A stretch of 24,326 bases of DNA from Seminavis robusta. Its lineage: Eukaryota > Bacillariophyta > Bacillariophyceae > Naviculales > Naviculaceae. Every line of letters begins with the position of its first letter. The stretch's first letter is position 1. Below the pieces are notes generated by a model. That model did not search any database, had not been told where the DNA came from, and saw nothing but the letters and a program-made list of their open reading frames with translations. Positions 6,622 to 16,104 of this stretch are shown piece after piece. The DNA lies in assembly GCA_903772945.1 (NCBI GenBank), contig CAICTM010001692.1:1-24326 (forward strand), in the 5' to 3' direction. The translations under genes and the position numbers were made by a program.

Positions 6622-7875
6622 TGCCATGTAGCTGCGTTCATCATGACTTGTCGTGGCCCACGAGTGTCCATCTGATGAGCTTGAAACAGGACCTCCACTG
6701 GTGTATCCATGTCGTGGACAAATGCCTCGTAGGTATTGTCACAGGTTTCCGCGGTACCATCGTCGAAGATAATTTCGTGTTGGTAGGTACGGCGGCGAGC
6801 ATTACTTCGAGAGCGTGTAGACATTGCATGGTTTGCACTGTCATGCAGTTGAGCTTGCTCAACGAAGGGCTGCTCTGTACTCTTCGAGTGAGTACGTGGT
6901 GGTATCTCCTGCAGTTTTCTTTGTCTGCAAAGTGAGACGTCGTACGGGAGCGAGATTTGGTGCATTGGAGATTGAGCGTTCCAAGAAACGTGCTCCTTGT
7001 GTATCAGTGTAGGGCTCGTCACTGATCTCATTGTACTGCCGAAAGTTCTCGAGAATTGGATATGAAACCTGCTTGGGATCCTCGCCATACACCGTCCGTG
7101 AGGTCTGTAGAAGTGGTTAGGACGAATCTTGTCTGCGCGTAGGGTTGCGACCATGACTTGGAGTAATGCTCGTCGATTGCTTTCCAGATCACATGGGTGT
7201 CCTTGCGGCTTCGTTGGCAAGAACGACAGATCGTGCCTGTGCCTCAAGGAAGATATCCTCGAAGGTCTTGTACATCCATTCTCATTTTTTCTCGTTGAGC
7301 TCGACGTTGGTGACCGTGTAGGCTGAGTCAATGAGATGGGAGAGACCTTGACACTTGAGCGTGTTGAAGAAGTTCTTCTGCCATTTGATGAAAGAGGATT
7401 CGTCGCGAAACTCTCTGAACTCCGACCGAGTGGGCTTGTTGTTCTTGTCCCATAGTGCGATTGCACGCTCGCCATCGGTCATCGTGGTGTCCCTACGTCT
7501 CATTTGCTGCCACGGTATGATATCACACTTGGGGCTGGAAGAGTCCAACTCTGAAAGCATCGAGTGCGGTGGCAGTCAGCGAAGTGATGCGCACCGGAGA
7601 CTTCTTCTTGAATGACCAATGGTGGTACATCTGTAACGCCGCGAGCAGTAGCTTCTTCCTGGTGAGAGGTACTGGTCGTGGAGCGCCGTTGGTATCATTG
7701 GGAACTTGGAGGTTCTTAATTTCATCCTTGGTGAGAAGTAGGAGATCTATCCATCCATCGATTCCTTGACTAGCCAATGCGAGACGCATGTGGGATGCTG
7801 ATACCCTGTGGTGGAAGCTCTTCGCCGCATAGGTTGCATAGGACATGCTTGAGTTTGGTTGCTTTGTCAGACATC
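6622..7875 (-). pseudogene. Retrotransposon gag-like gene, frameshifted
   Basis: Minus-strand protein-like pieces follow in order. 7846-7523 has LALASQGIDGWIDLL then DEIKNLQVP and LLLAALQMYHHW, like the N-terminus of copia-type gag. 7560-7282 has EFREFRDESSFIKWQKNFF. A piece in another frame follows (WMYKTFEDIFLEAQARSVVL, then a stop, then IDEHYSKSWSQPYAQTRFVL). 7092-6859 has ILENFRQYNEISDEPY, and the last piece near 6870-6620 has EIIFDDGTAETCDNTYEAF. At least four frame changes or stops separate them. Gag would form the particle that packages the element RNA. An ATG at 7875-7873 opens another short frame (MSDKATKLKHVLCNLCGEEL). No CCHC knuckle, protease or integrase follows; the sequence changes to the plus-strand duplication at 6620. 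Confidence 0.6.
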
Positions 7876-8292
7876 TTGATGGAGGTGTGGCAGTGCGTAA
7901 CTGCGACTGTTACTCTGCTAACGTGAGGAAATACCACTTGAATAGAGGGATCTCGTAGAGGTAGCTACCACCCAATGAGATCAACTGCAGCTATTCAAGA
8001 CGAGTGCAAGGTAAACTGCAAAGTTCGCTTCTTAGTAATTCATAATTTTGTGTTGTGAGCTTTGCTTGATGCGATCAGTAAAGCTTGCTTGTAGCGTGTT
8101 AGATCAATGCATCGTGTTAGTTGATCTTGATTTATACGGAAGTTAACGTGGGATCTACATGAAACGGTTCGTTGGCAGGATACTTTACTCCTGTCGAATA
8201 CTCCAGTTTGCCGTTTCTTTTGGTTTCGTTGAGAACGTGTTCTTGCCAGCGTTCTCTGTTCCATCGTGTTGATTTATGAAGCATGACTCGAT
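7876..8292 (-). other. Leader of the gag-like pseudogene, with a tRNA-type primer-site candidate
   Basis: Read on the minus strand, the 18 bases from 7970 to 7953 begin TGGTAGCTACC and end TCTACGA. A site starting with TGG about 80 nt before gag would suit a tRNA 3' end. No LTR boundary could be placed: a CA lies a few bases upstream, but the matching second LTR is absent. The rest, including a short minus frame at 8264-8040, shows nothing I recognise. Confidence 0.3.
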
Positions 8293-8844
8293 CTATTCAC
8301 GGATACTCTGAGTCGTGGGAGGAACTGTAACACTTTCAGAAGGATCCTTGGCAGTCTCCTTGACAGGGTGAGGTCCATTGCCATGAAGGTAGGCAGCAAC
8401 ATCATTGTAGGTGCCTTCCTTCTTCTTCAAAGCAACATCTGCGTTGGTCTTGTCTCCAGGCATGGTGTTGAGGTTGAGTGCAGTGGGTCCACCTTGATTG
8501 CAACTGGTCACGGCCAAAGGCTTGTTAAATGCCTTCTTTTCCTCAACACCATGTTGTTCCTGGGCTACTGTGCTGATTGGTGAAGCCAATCTCGACTCAT
8601 AGAGTCTATGGCTGATATTCATGGAGTCCAATTGTTGTTGGGCCTTCTCATCAAGTTGATTGAGGGACTCCTTCAACTGTTGGATGAAGGATGTCTCGAG
8701 GTCCTGCTTGTGCTCCTCCATGCGCTGGGTAAGGTTGGCTACAGCAGATCGCTGGGCCCCGCAAAAAGAGGATCCATCGGTCACTTGGCGCTTGCCAATG
8801 GCCTCCACAGATGCCTGTTGCTCCTCCAGGCGCTTGAGGATGGT
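8293..8844 (-). pseudogene. Coiled-coil protein fragment, unknown
   Basis: The minus frame is open from 8844 to the stop at 8293; the first ATG is at 8808. Upstream of that ATG the frame already reads ILKRLEEQQASVEAIG, in the same heptad style, and is cut by TAA at 8847-8845, so the N-terminus is probably lost. The first half is Gln/Glu/Lys/Leu-rich, with LTQRMEEHKQDLE and LNQLDEKAQQQLDSM, and is a likely coiled coil. The second half is polar and unstructured. A retroelement ORF1 or gag tail is possible from the context, but no motif proves it. It is not in obvious operation with the gag-like pieces, from which the leader separates it. Confidence 0.4.
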
Positions 8845-8847
8845 TTA

Positions 8848-9387
8848 ACGACCCTAGGGGGAGCCACTGAGGAGAATGGAATTTTGTAATAAATTTATTT
8901 TATTGAAAGAAAAAGGTTAGAGATATAGAAAGAGAAAGCGGTGGAAACCCGCCTAAAAAGCGAGATACTAGTACATGTACATGTAGCGCGCCATGTGGTG
9001 TTGACAAACCACAATCCTACTATTTTACTATAGATTCGCACAGTGGTTTGCATGAACGGTACCAAATTCCTTTTCACCCGGGTATGCAGCATTGGCCGAA
9101 TCGTGAATCAGTAGAAACGTACAATACTTTGTACAGTAAACGTGTCTATGCAGGCTGGAAAGAATAAGACATTTCGTATCCTGCACAGGCTTATGTAAGA
9201 TGACACTTTCGAGATTTCGCATCTGCACATGTAGGCAAAACATACAGTAATATATATAGTAAATGTTTCTAGGGGCGCAAAAGCGTTGCTATGCAGGATT
9301 CGAACTATTGACCTTATATCTCCTGTTAACCAGTAAAAATCGTTTCCTGCACAGGCTTAAGTAAAGGTGACCTTTGAAACATGCATG
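8848..9387. other. Gene-less stretch with dispersed repeats
   Basis: No coding signal is seen. It holds the second 28-nt repeat (9005-9032), two opposite-strand copies of the CCTGCACAGGCTTA repeat (9146-9193 and 9291-9359), and short TA/ACATGT-rich tracts. Copy A of the RT element begins near its right end. Confidence 0.5.
9291..9359 (-). repeat. tRNA-like dispersed repeat, copy with A- and B-box-like motifs
   Basis: On the minus strand it runs TAAGCCTGTGCAGGA...TCCTGCAT and includes TGGTTAACAGG (A-box-like) and GTTCGAATCC (B-box-like, plus positions 9296-9305). The ends TGCAGGA and TCCTGCA are complementary over 7 bp. At about 60 nt between these ends it is too short for a tRNA. The copy at 9146-9193 shares the ends but lacks the B box. 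Confidence 0.35.
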
Positions 9388-9854
9388 GAATCGCCAAACG
9401 GAACACAAATCCTGCTCCAAGAACAATACGAGTCCGAAGGTGACACCAGGTTGGCTAATGTGATGAAGCGCTTGCGCAACGCGGAAGCCACTTGAAGGGC
9501 ATGGCAAAAGTGTGCCCACGCACGTGGTAAATGCCATGGTGCTGGACTCAAGTCCCCCGGGATCCCACAGTACCGCCCAAACAGTGTCAAGACTGTATGT
9601 ATGTTGAGGATCCAGAGGAAGTTGAACTCCATCTCCAGGCCCACCTCAAAAAGCGTTTTCGGCAGGCTGAGGAAATGGAGTTCCGAACCAACTCAACACT
9701 GCGAACAGATACCGACTTCTCTGCCAGTACTGCTACCACGGATGCAATCCTTGACGGTGAACACGACATTTGTCCATTCGAAACATCGTTTGCTACAGCA
9801 GTCCTCCTTCGGCATCAGGCTCGGGCTTGCGATGGGGAGATTCCAGCAACATGA
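9388..9854 (+). pseudogene. Copy A: domain upstream of RT
   Basis: The frame reads EQYESEGDTRLANVMKRLRN and ends at TGA 9493-9495. It continues after this stop as RAWQKCAHARG, loses 10 nt relative to copy C near 9552, then continues as 9531-9854 with YVEDPEE and LKKRFRQAEEMEF. The second piece stops at TGA 9852-9854, overlapping an ATG (9851-9853) that opens the RT frame. Both the internal TGA and the ATGA overlap are also present in copy C. In related RTs as I recall them, a comparable region leads straight into the TSPSG..HLGH motif. Confidence 0.6.
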
Positions 9855-11598
9855 CAGAGGAACAGTTCGATGGGAAACTCAAAAGCTGGAATGAACGCAC
9901 TACCACCTCTCCCTCTGGACAACATCTCGGCCATTGGAAATGCCTTTTTGCGGAACACAGTCTTGACCCGGAGTCCGAGGAAGGAAAGGAACTGGCAGAG
10001 TTTCAAACCAGGATCAAGCAGGCCCACTTTCGGCACCTAAACTTTGCCTTGAACAGGGCTTTGCTTACTCACGGTGGAACAAAATCATCAATACCCTCAT
10101 CCCCAAGGATGAGGGTGGTTGCAAAATCCATCGCCTGCGATTCATCCATATTTTCGAGGCCGATTATAACTTGCTTCTGGGAGTCAAGTGGCGAGAATTG
10201 CTCCACCACGCAACTAAGCAAGGGATCATCAACAAACGGCAATTTGGGTCGGTTCTGGGGAGATCTGCCATCGACCTCTGCTACATGGAAGAGCTGGAAT
10301 ATGAAGTCTCCAAGTGTTGCCTCCACCCCCTGATCAAGAATGATAATGATGCGGCTGCGTGCTACGACAGGATTCTCATGTACATTGCCAGTCTTGCAAG
10401 CCGCAAGATGGGTATGCCCGTGCGGGTCTGCAAAGTGAATGGAATGAATCTGGAACAAGCCCAATACCATATCAAGACCACTCTGGGAACATCAGTCACA
10501 TTTTTGGGGCACACTGAGGCGGATCCCTGGCACGGGTCTGGACAAGGAGGTGGAAACTCCCCGGCCTTATGGCTGTTCATCTCAAGTACACTATTCGATT
10601 GCTTTGACCCCTATGCGACTGGCGCCACCTTTACTAGCCCAGACGGCTCCAAGCAAGTTCAATTGTTCATGACAGGGTTCGTAGACGATACCAACTCCCG
10701 AACGAACTGCTTCTTATCCAATGAAATTCCCTCAATGGAGGACCTTATTGGAAAGGCTACAAAGGAAGCCCAATGGTGGAATGACCTCTCAGGTGGAAAG
10801 CTCGAAGCTTCGAAGTGTTCCTTCCACCACCTCCGATATGAATTCAGATCCAGTGGCGAACCAAAGCTGGTCTCGGGGACTGACTTTACACCAACAATCA
10901 CGGTGAAATCCACTGATGGTATTGTCACGCCGATCAGACCTGTCGACAACTACAACGACTACAAGTCGCTGGGGTGCTTCAAAGGCCCGGCTGGAACTCT
11001 CACAGCACAGAAAGCAGCCCTGATCAAGAAATGCAACCACTACACAAGGGTTCTGAAAGGTTCCCCGCTGAATCGACGGAAAGCCAATATGTTTTATCGC
11101 AGCATTTTCCTTTCAAGTGTGGGTTACTGCTTGGAGACCACTTTCTTCAAGGATGTTGATCTTGATACCATTGAGTCGGCTCCACGCCGAGCTGCACTTC
11201 AGAAGATGGGGTACCGAGCGAACACTGCCAAGGTCATATGCTATGGATCTTGGAAACTGGGCAGAATCGAAATGTTTCGACTCGCCGACAAGCAGGGAAT
11301 CGGGGTCATCCAGCAGTTCTTAAAGCACTGGAGGATGAGGTGCACCGACATTGGAGACCTAAGTGAAGTCACTTACGCATGGTTGCAATTCCATGCCGGA
11401 ATTGGCCGGCCCATCCTTGAGGATCTCGAAATCGATTGTCATCTCCCAGTCGGGCTGTTCCAATGCATGCGGAGGTTCCTTAAATCCATTGGAGGCACGA
11501 TTGAAGTGCACAACGCTCACATTCCGCCGTTGCAGCGCGAGCAAGACTCCTACATTATGGATTGGGTGGGTGGTATGGAATTTCTCGAGGCAGACTGA
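9851..11598 (+). pseudogene. Copy A: reverse transcriptase domain, one frameshift
   Basis: From ATG 9851 the frame reads MTEEQFDGKLKSWNERT and TSPSGQHLGHWK, the usual start of this RT type. A 1-nt deletion near 10050 (two C residues where copy C has three) shifts it into the frame of 10171-11598. There it reads straight through motif A (NDNDAAACYDRI, catalytic Asp at 10348-10350), motif B (GSGQGGGNSP, 10534-10563) and motif C (FVDD, 10678-10689). A 9-nt in-frame deletion relative to copy C lies near 10790. After 11560 several indels near the shared WVGWYGNF stretch break the frame. The enzyme would copy element RNA into DNA at the target site. Catalytic residues are all present. Confidence 0.8.
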
Positions 11599-12290
11599 AA
11601 CGGATCAACTATGTGCGTCTTTACTTCCAAGTTGTCCGGTAGCTGACATCACAACGGCATTGGGCACATACATCCGGGAGAGTTCTGGCATGGTTTTCCA
11701 GTCCCTGATGCCTCACCACCTACTTCAAGGATTTCAAGATCGACCCAGGATCCCAGGACTTGGTGGTTGTGGGGGAAAGCGTTATCCCTTTTCGCTCCGA
11801 ATCTGACGTTTGATGTACCCCTGGGGAGGTGCTCGTCTCTTCTGACAAGCTCCGATGCCCACAGGTTCTTCTACGAAGTCGATGCCAACGTCGTCTATCA
11901 ACAAGTTGACAATGAAGAGTCCAATTCTGGATGTTCCAACATCCAGTCCCGAACAAGAACGGACAGTTCATCGCTGGAGTTCGGAGATGAGACTACCTGG
12001 ACGCCAGCATCCTACACAACTCGGTGCCACTGATCCCCACTTCCCCCGATCTTGCACCTCTGTCCAGCCAGACTCTGGAAAGCGGCGAGTCCTAGACCTG
12101 ACCCTCTTCAACAAGCGTGAGACAGTGGTCGTTGGTAGTGGTTTCACAGCAGGCATTCCTGCTCGTCCACTACCACCCACACCGACAACATTTGAGGATT
12201 TCCTTGCCACTTTGGAGCCTTGGGAAACAGCTCTTTATGACGAGCTTGAATGGATGGTGGACGCCTACTCAGTCCTGCAAATTGTCACAG
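11599..12290 (+). pseudogene. Copy A: linker between RT and RNase H, heavily frameshifted
   Basis: The DNA aligns along its length with copies B and C, but several indels (for example near 11640, 11680 and 11740) scatter the protein over all frames. The end is readable again: VLDLTLFNKRETVVVGSG and FEDFLATLEPWETALYDE. No function is assigned to this segment. The indels are absent from B and C, so the damage occurred after A inserted. Confidence 0.7.
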
Positions 12291-13773
12291 CCATGCCCTT
12301 CTGGGTGGCCAGCGATGGGGCTGCAGACATTGAAGCCGGTAAGGCGAGTTTTGCATGGGTCCTGGCAGACAACCGCGGCCAAATTGTGCTTCGGTGCTCT
12401 GGTCCAGTTTTGGTATGGTTCCGACTTCATACAGGGCGGAGGCCTATGGCATTCTATCCCCTACTTGCCTTCTTCGACGATTGCTGGAGTTTTACGATCA
12501 GACCAGCATGAAGAATTATGCACACTTATGCGACAATGAATCTGTGACGAATAAGTGCGCTAGCTGTCTCGAGTACGAGGGCTGGTACCCCAATGATTCG
12601 TTGAACTCCGACTGGGATGTCTTGCAGCAGATCGAGGATTCGTTCCGGGCTGCAGTCACAGTGCCCAAGATGGAGCACATCAAATCGCACCAGGACAAGC
12701 ACAAGGCCATCGAAACACTACCCCTAAAAGCACAACTGAATTGCAGAGCTGACAAACTGGCAGGCAGTTACATGAACAGACACGTGACACAGGATCACTC
12801 CAAGGTACTCCGATTTCCGGCAAACCTGGCCCAGCTGCACCTTCCCAGAGGAACATGCACATACAAGCTTCCCAGAACACTGCGGCATCTCAGGAACGAC
12901 CAGCCTCTGTTCGACCACATTGTCAAACTGAATCCCGGCTGGGACGAGGACACCCCTGCACTGGTTGATTGGACAGCCCATGGTCGAGCTGTCAACCGTC
13001 ACGAGATCCACAAACCGACAATTGTGAAGTTTCTATTTCAATTGTTGCCAGTTGGGAAACGGATCCACCGGGATGACCCCAAGTATGATCACCACTGTCC
13101 CCGTTGTGGCGGTGATCACGAGACTGAAATCCATGTTTACCGATGCCCGCATGTTGACGTGGATTTGTGGCGAGGGACCATGCAACGAGCGATCAGCACA
13201 AAGTTGCGCAAGGATTCCACCGACCCCTTCCTCCTGGAAATTGCTCTGGATGGACTACAATACAACTTTGAAGATCGATTCCTCCACCCATGGCATTACC
13301 CTGACAGGTATAGGGACCTCGTTGACACTCAAAATCTCATTGGTTGGGACAACTTCCTGAGAGGACGTTTGTCCACACACTGGGCTAAGCATCAAGATGC
13401 ATATCTGCATCGGGTCGGCTCCCAGGAGCCCACCAAGACCGGACAGCTCTGGGTCACCAACCTAGCCTCACTGCTCATCAAGCAGTGGTGGAACCTGTGG
13501 GAGGATCGAAATGCTGCCAGGCATGGCAAAGACAGGGAAGACCAGTGGAAGAAGAAGCACGAACAGCTTCAGCGGGAGGTGGAACTCATTTACGAGAAAG
13601 CGGATCTGATCCCAGCGGAGCTGGTGGATTTTATCTTCAAGCGACCGCTTGACGAGCAAATGGCAAAGGGCCCAGGCGACATCAAAGCGTGGCTTGCCAA
13701 TTGGCTGCCCGTCGTCGACAAGGCACTCAGGGACGAGCATGCACGCACCGTGCAGAACAATGACACAGGGTAA
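12291..13773 (+). pseudogene. Copy A: RNase H, CCHC zinc motif and C-terminal domain
   Basis: RNase H residues can be read as Asp in VASDGAAD (12314-12316), Glu in SYRAEAYG (12439-12441), Asp in LCDNESV (12532-12534) and Asp in RADKLAG (12751-12753), with SHQD before the last. The first Asp is in a different frame from the other three, so a small indel lies near 12400. From 12439 the frame is open to TAA 13771-13773. It includes a zinc motif CPRCGGDHETEIHVYRC (13096-13146) and a C-terminal domain with QWWNLWEDRNAARHG. The RNase H would remove the RNA template. The zinc motif resembles the C-terminal knuckle of LINE proteins and could bind the 3' UTR. Confidence 0.8.
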
Positions 13774-14010
13774 CTACGCACAGAGGGGGTCTTATCGTAG
13801 ATATAGATGGCAATCCAGCCAAGGGTAGCTAGTTAGTCGTACAGCACCCTCCGGAGTTTTGTTAAATTTCTCCGGTGGGGGGCTTACACTAGGCCCATCC
13901 TAAGTGGGCGCACTTGTGCCCCTGAGGTATATGGGTTCGTCACGGCATCGTTCAGCGGATCGTCTGACGAGGTGTAGCCTTTAAAATAAAATCTCGTTTT
14001 TTTTATTTTA
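13774..14010 (+). other. Copy A 3' UTR with stem-loops and A/T tail
   Basis: CCC-T-CCGGAG (13847-13856) pairs with CTCCGG-T-GGG (13870-13879) with one T-T mismatch. GCCCA/TGGGC and GGGC-G-CAC/GTGCCC hairpins follow near 13893-13922. TAAAATAAAA (13982-13991) pairs perfectly with TTTTATTTTA (14001-14010). Non-LTR RTs commonly recognise 3' UTR stem-loops, so these are candidate recognition signals. Confidence 0.55.
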
Positions 14011-15037
14011 TCGCAGCATTTTCCTTTTGAGTGTGGGTTACTGCTTGGAGACCACGTTCTTCAAGGATGTTGATCTTGATACCATTGAGTCGGCTCAACG
14101 CCGAGCTGCACTTCAGAAGATGGGGTACCGAGCGAACACTGCCAAGGTCATATGCTATGGATCTTGGAAACTGGGCAGAATCGAAATGTTCCGACTCGCC
14201 GACAAGCAGGGAATTGGGGTCATCCAGCAGTTCTTAAAGCACTGGAGGACCAGGTGCACCAACATCGGAGATCTAAGTGAAGTCACATACGCATGGTTGC
14301 AATTCCATGCCAGAATCGGCCGGCCCATCCTTGAGGATCTCGAAATCGATTGTCATCTCCCAGTCAGGCTGTTTCAATGCATGCGGAGGTTCCTTCACTC
14401 CGTTGGAGACACCATTGAAGTGCACAACGCTCACATTCCCCCGTTGCAGCGTGAGCACGACTCCTACATTATGGATTGGGTTGGGTGGTACGGGAATTTC
14501 TCTGAGGCAGATCTGAAACGGATCAACTATGTGCGCCTTTACTTCCAAGTTGTCACAGTCGCGGACATCACTACTGCATGTGGCACCTACATCCGGGAGG
14601 AGTTCTGGCATGATAACCTACTTCAAAAGGTTTCAAGATCGACCCAAGGATCCCAGGACTTGGTGGTTGTGGAGGAAAGCGTTATCCCTGTTTGCTCCGA
14701 ATCTGACGTTGGATGTACCCCTGGGGAGGTGGCTCGTCTCTGCTGACAAACTCCGCATGCACCACAGGTTCTTTTACGAGGTCGATGCCAACGTCGTCTA
14801 TCAGCAAGTTGATAATGAAGAGTCCAAATTCTGGATGTTCCAACATCCAGTTCCGAATAAGGAACGGACAGTTCATCATTGGGAGTTCAGAGATGAGTCC
14901 TACCTGGACGCAAGCATCCTACACAACTCTGTGCCACTGGACCCCTACTTCCCCCGATCTTGCACCTCTGTCCAACCAGACTCTGGAAAACGGCGAGTAT
15001 TGGATCTGACTCTATTCAATAAGCGTGAGACAGTGGT
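14006..15037 (+). mobile_element. Copy B of the RT element, truncated at both ends
   Basis: Copy B starts at the equivalent of 11092 in copy A, in the last third of the RT, and joins directly onto the A/T tail of A. The frame 14027-14746 covers the RT C-terminus and the linker (YVRLYFQVVTVADITTACG). A net deletion of about 26 nt near 14611 shifts the frame. Similarity ends exactly at 15037 (GAGACAGTGGT), where A and C both continue with CGTTGG. B shares many variants with C rather than A. The start is a typical 5' truncation; the end is an interruption by copy C. Confidence 0.85.
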
Positions 15038-15336
15038 ACACAATTCCAGATCCGAGCGAACTGGAATCACCCTTTTTGGACGTGCACTGCTTCTAAGATT
15101 TGTACTCTTTATTCTATAGTAAAGTTGCCAGTTTTTACTTCACGCGAAACGAAAAGAGCCACCATGGCGCCTTTCGGTTCCTTTCGACGCAGAACGCATC
15201 AGTCAATTCATTGTTCCACTGCAGGAGCTCTAGTGTATTGCCTACAGGACAACCACCACCACAGAAACCAGGAGATAATACTTTGAAACCATCGAAAACA
15301 CTTGTCAACAAGACTGGAAGTGCACGGTCATTCACC
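15038..15336 (+). other. Putative 5' UTR of copy C
   Basis: No similarity to A or B and no conserved coding signal. A short ATG frame in good context (GCCACCATGG, ATG at 15163) gives about 40 codons of unremarkable sequence. It could hold an internal promoter, as full-length non-LTR elements do, but no motif proves it. Confidence 0.35.
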
Positions 15337-16104
15337 ATGAGCCACTGCTACCACCCTTCTTTTGAGATGCATCCAACCATATTCGATGATGGATTTCAAC
15401 CTGTTCAAACTGGCAAAAAGACTTGGAGCCAACAGCAAGCCACATCAACCAAAATTAAGCGAGAGGGAGTTAACAATGACAATAGTTTTCTGGCACTCGC
15501 AACAACTGATTTCTGGCTACTACAAAATGCCACCTGCCCAAACAAGGATGATGATGCTTCGTCGGTCAACACCCTAGACACAATGGGCACGGCATCCATA
15601 ACGGGAGAGGAGCATTCCACAATGCCGCAGAGGAGAAATCTAAAACCGGAGCAGTCTGCAAACACTTCGACATTATCCACCAAGAAACAGGCACGACATA
15701 AATCGTCACGAAACATCACAGCTATTCAACCATTGCCATTGCCACCGATCCTCGCAACCCAACGAGTTTCCCCGGCAATTTGGGAATCGAATACCACTGC
15801 CAAATCCAAACAGCCGAAGATACGAACGCATAAAAGAGGACAAACGAACCAAAAGAAGAAAGGAAATTCATCGTTTGATCTCCTTCCCAACAACGCCATG
15901 TGGCCGAATTTGACACAGGTAGAGCACAACGCAAAGCAATCGATGTTGTCTCCTACAACCACTACCACGACTACGACCACGACCACAACACACGACACGT
16001 ATATTAATGTGCTGAACAACCGGCGGACGGATCATACTCCAACAACTCGAACCCAAGAGAACACGAAAATGGATGCCGCTAAGATACCCGGTTCCAACAT
16101 GTGA
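15337..16104 (+). CDS. ORF1-like frame, first part (unknown protein)
   Basis: The frame is open from before 15100; the first ATG is at 15337, giving 255 codons to TGA 16102-16104. The protein is polar, basic and Thr/Asn/Gln/Lys-rich, with KKQARHKSSRN, KRGQTNQKKKGN and a run of 12 Thr residues, and no recognised domain. Such composition suits a nucleic-acid-binding ORF1 protein. Its place upstream of RT in the same orientation supports this. The stop overlaps the ATG of the next frame as TGATG, which could allow reinitiation or could mark an old frameshift. Confidence 0.4.
   Translation: MSHCYHPSFEMHPTIFDDGFQPVQTGKKTWSQQQATSTKIKREGVNNDNSFLALATTDFWLLQNATCPNKDDDASSVNTLDTMGTASITGEEHSTMPQRRNLKPEQSANTSTLSTKKQARHKSSRNITAIQPLPLPPILATQRVSPAIWESNTTAKSKQPKIRTHKRGQTNQKKKGNSSFDLLPNNAMWPNLTQVEHNAKQSMLSPTTTTTTTTTTTTHDTYINVLNNRRTDHTPTTRTQENTKMDAAKIPGSNM

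Larger units (their letters stand above)
9388..14010 (+). mobile_element. Non-LTR-type retrotransposon copy A (RT, RNase H, zinc motif), 5'-truncated
   Basis: One plus-strand element runs from an upstream domain through RT, a linker, RNase H, a CxxC-H-C motif and a C-terminal domain, to a structured 3' UTR ending in an A/T-rich tail. No LTR, integrase or protease is seen. Compared with copy C it begins in the middle of the upstream domain, so its 5' end is truncated. It is broken by several small indels and is not functional. The RT motifs suggest a LINE-like family of stramenopiles; I cannot assign the clade, and no endonuclease is visible in the retained part. Confidence 0.8.

Noticed and set aside
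6432..6935. 167-codon plus-strand frame
   Set aside because: Its first part is the direct duplication; the rest is antisense to the gag-like pseudogene, whose minus-strand pieces look like real protein.
8608..8889. Leu-rich plus-strand frame resembling membrane segments
   Set aside because: It is antisense to the coiled-coil frame; Gln/Glu/Lys-rich heptads read as Leu-rich on the other strand.
15955..15990. ACC/ACG/ACA trinucleotide run (12 Thr codons)
   Set aside because: A simple low-complexity tract; no function is implied.
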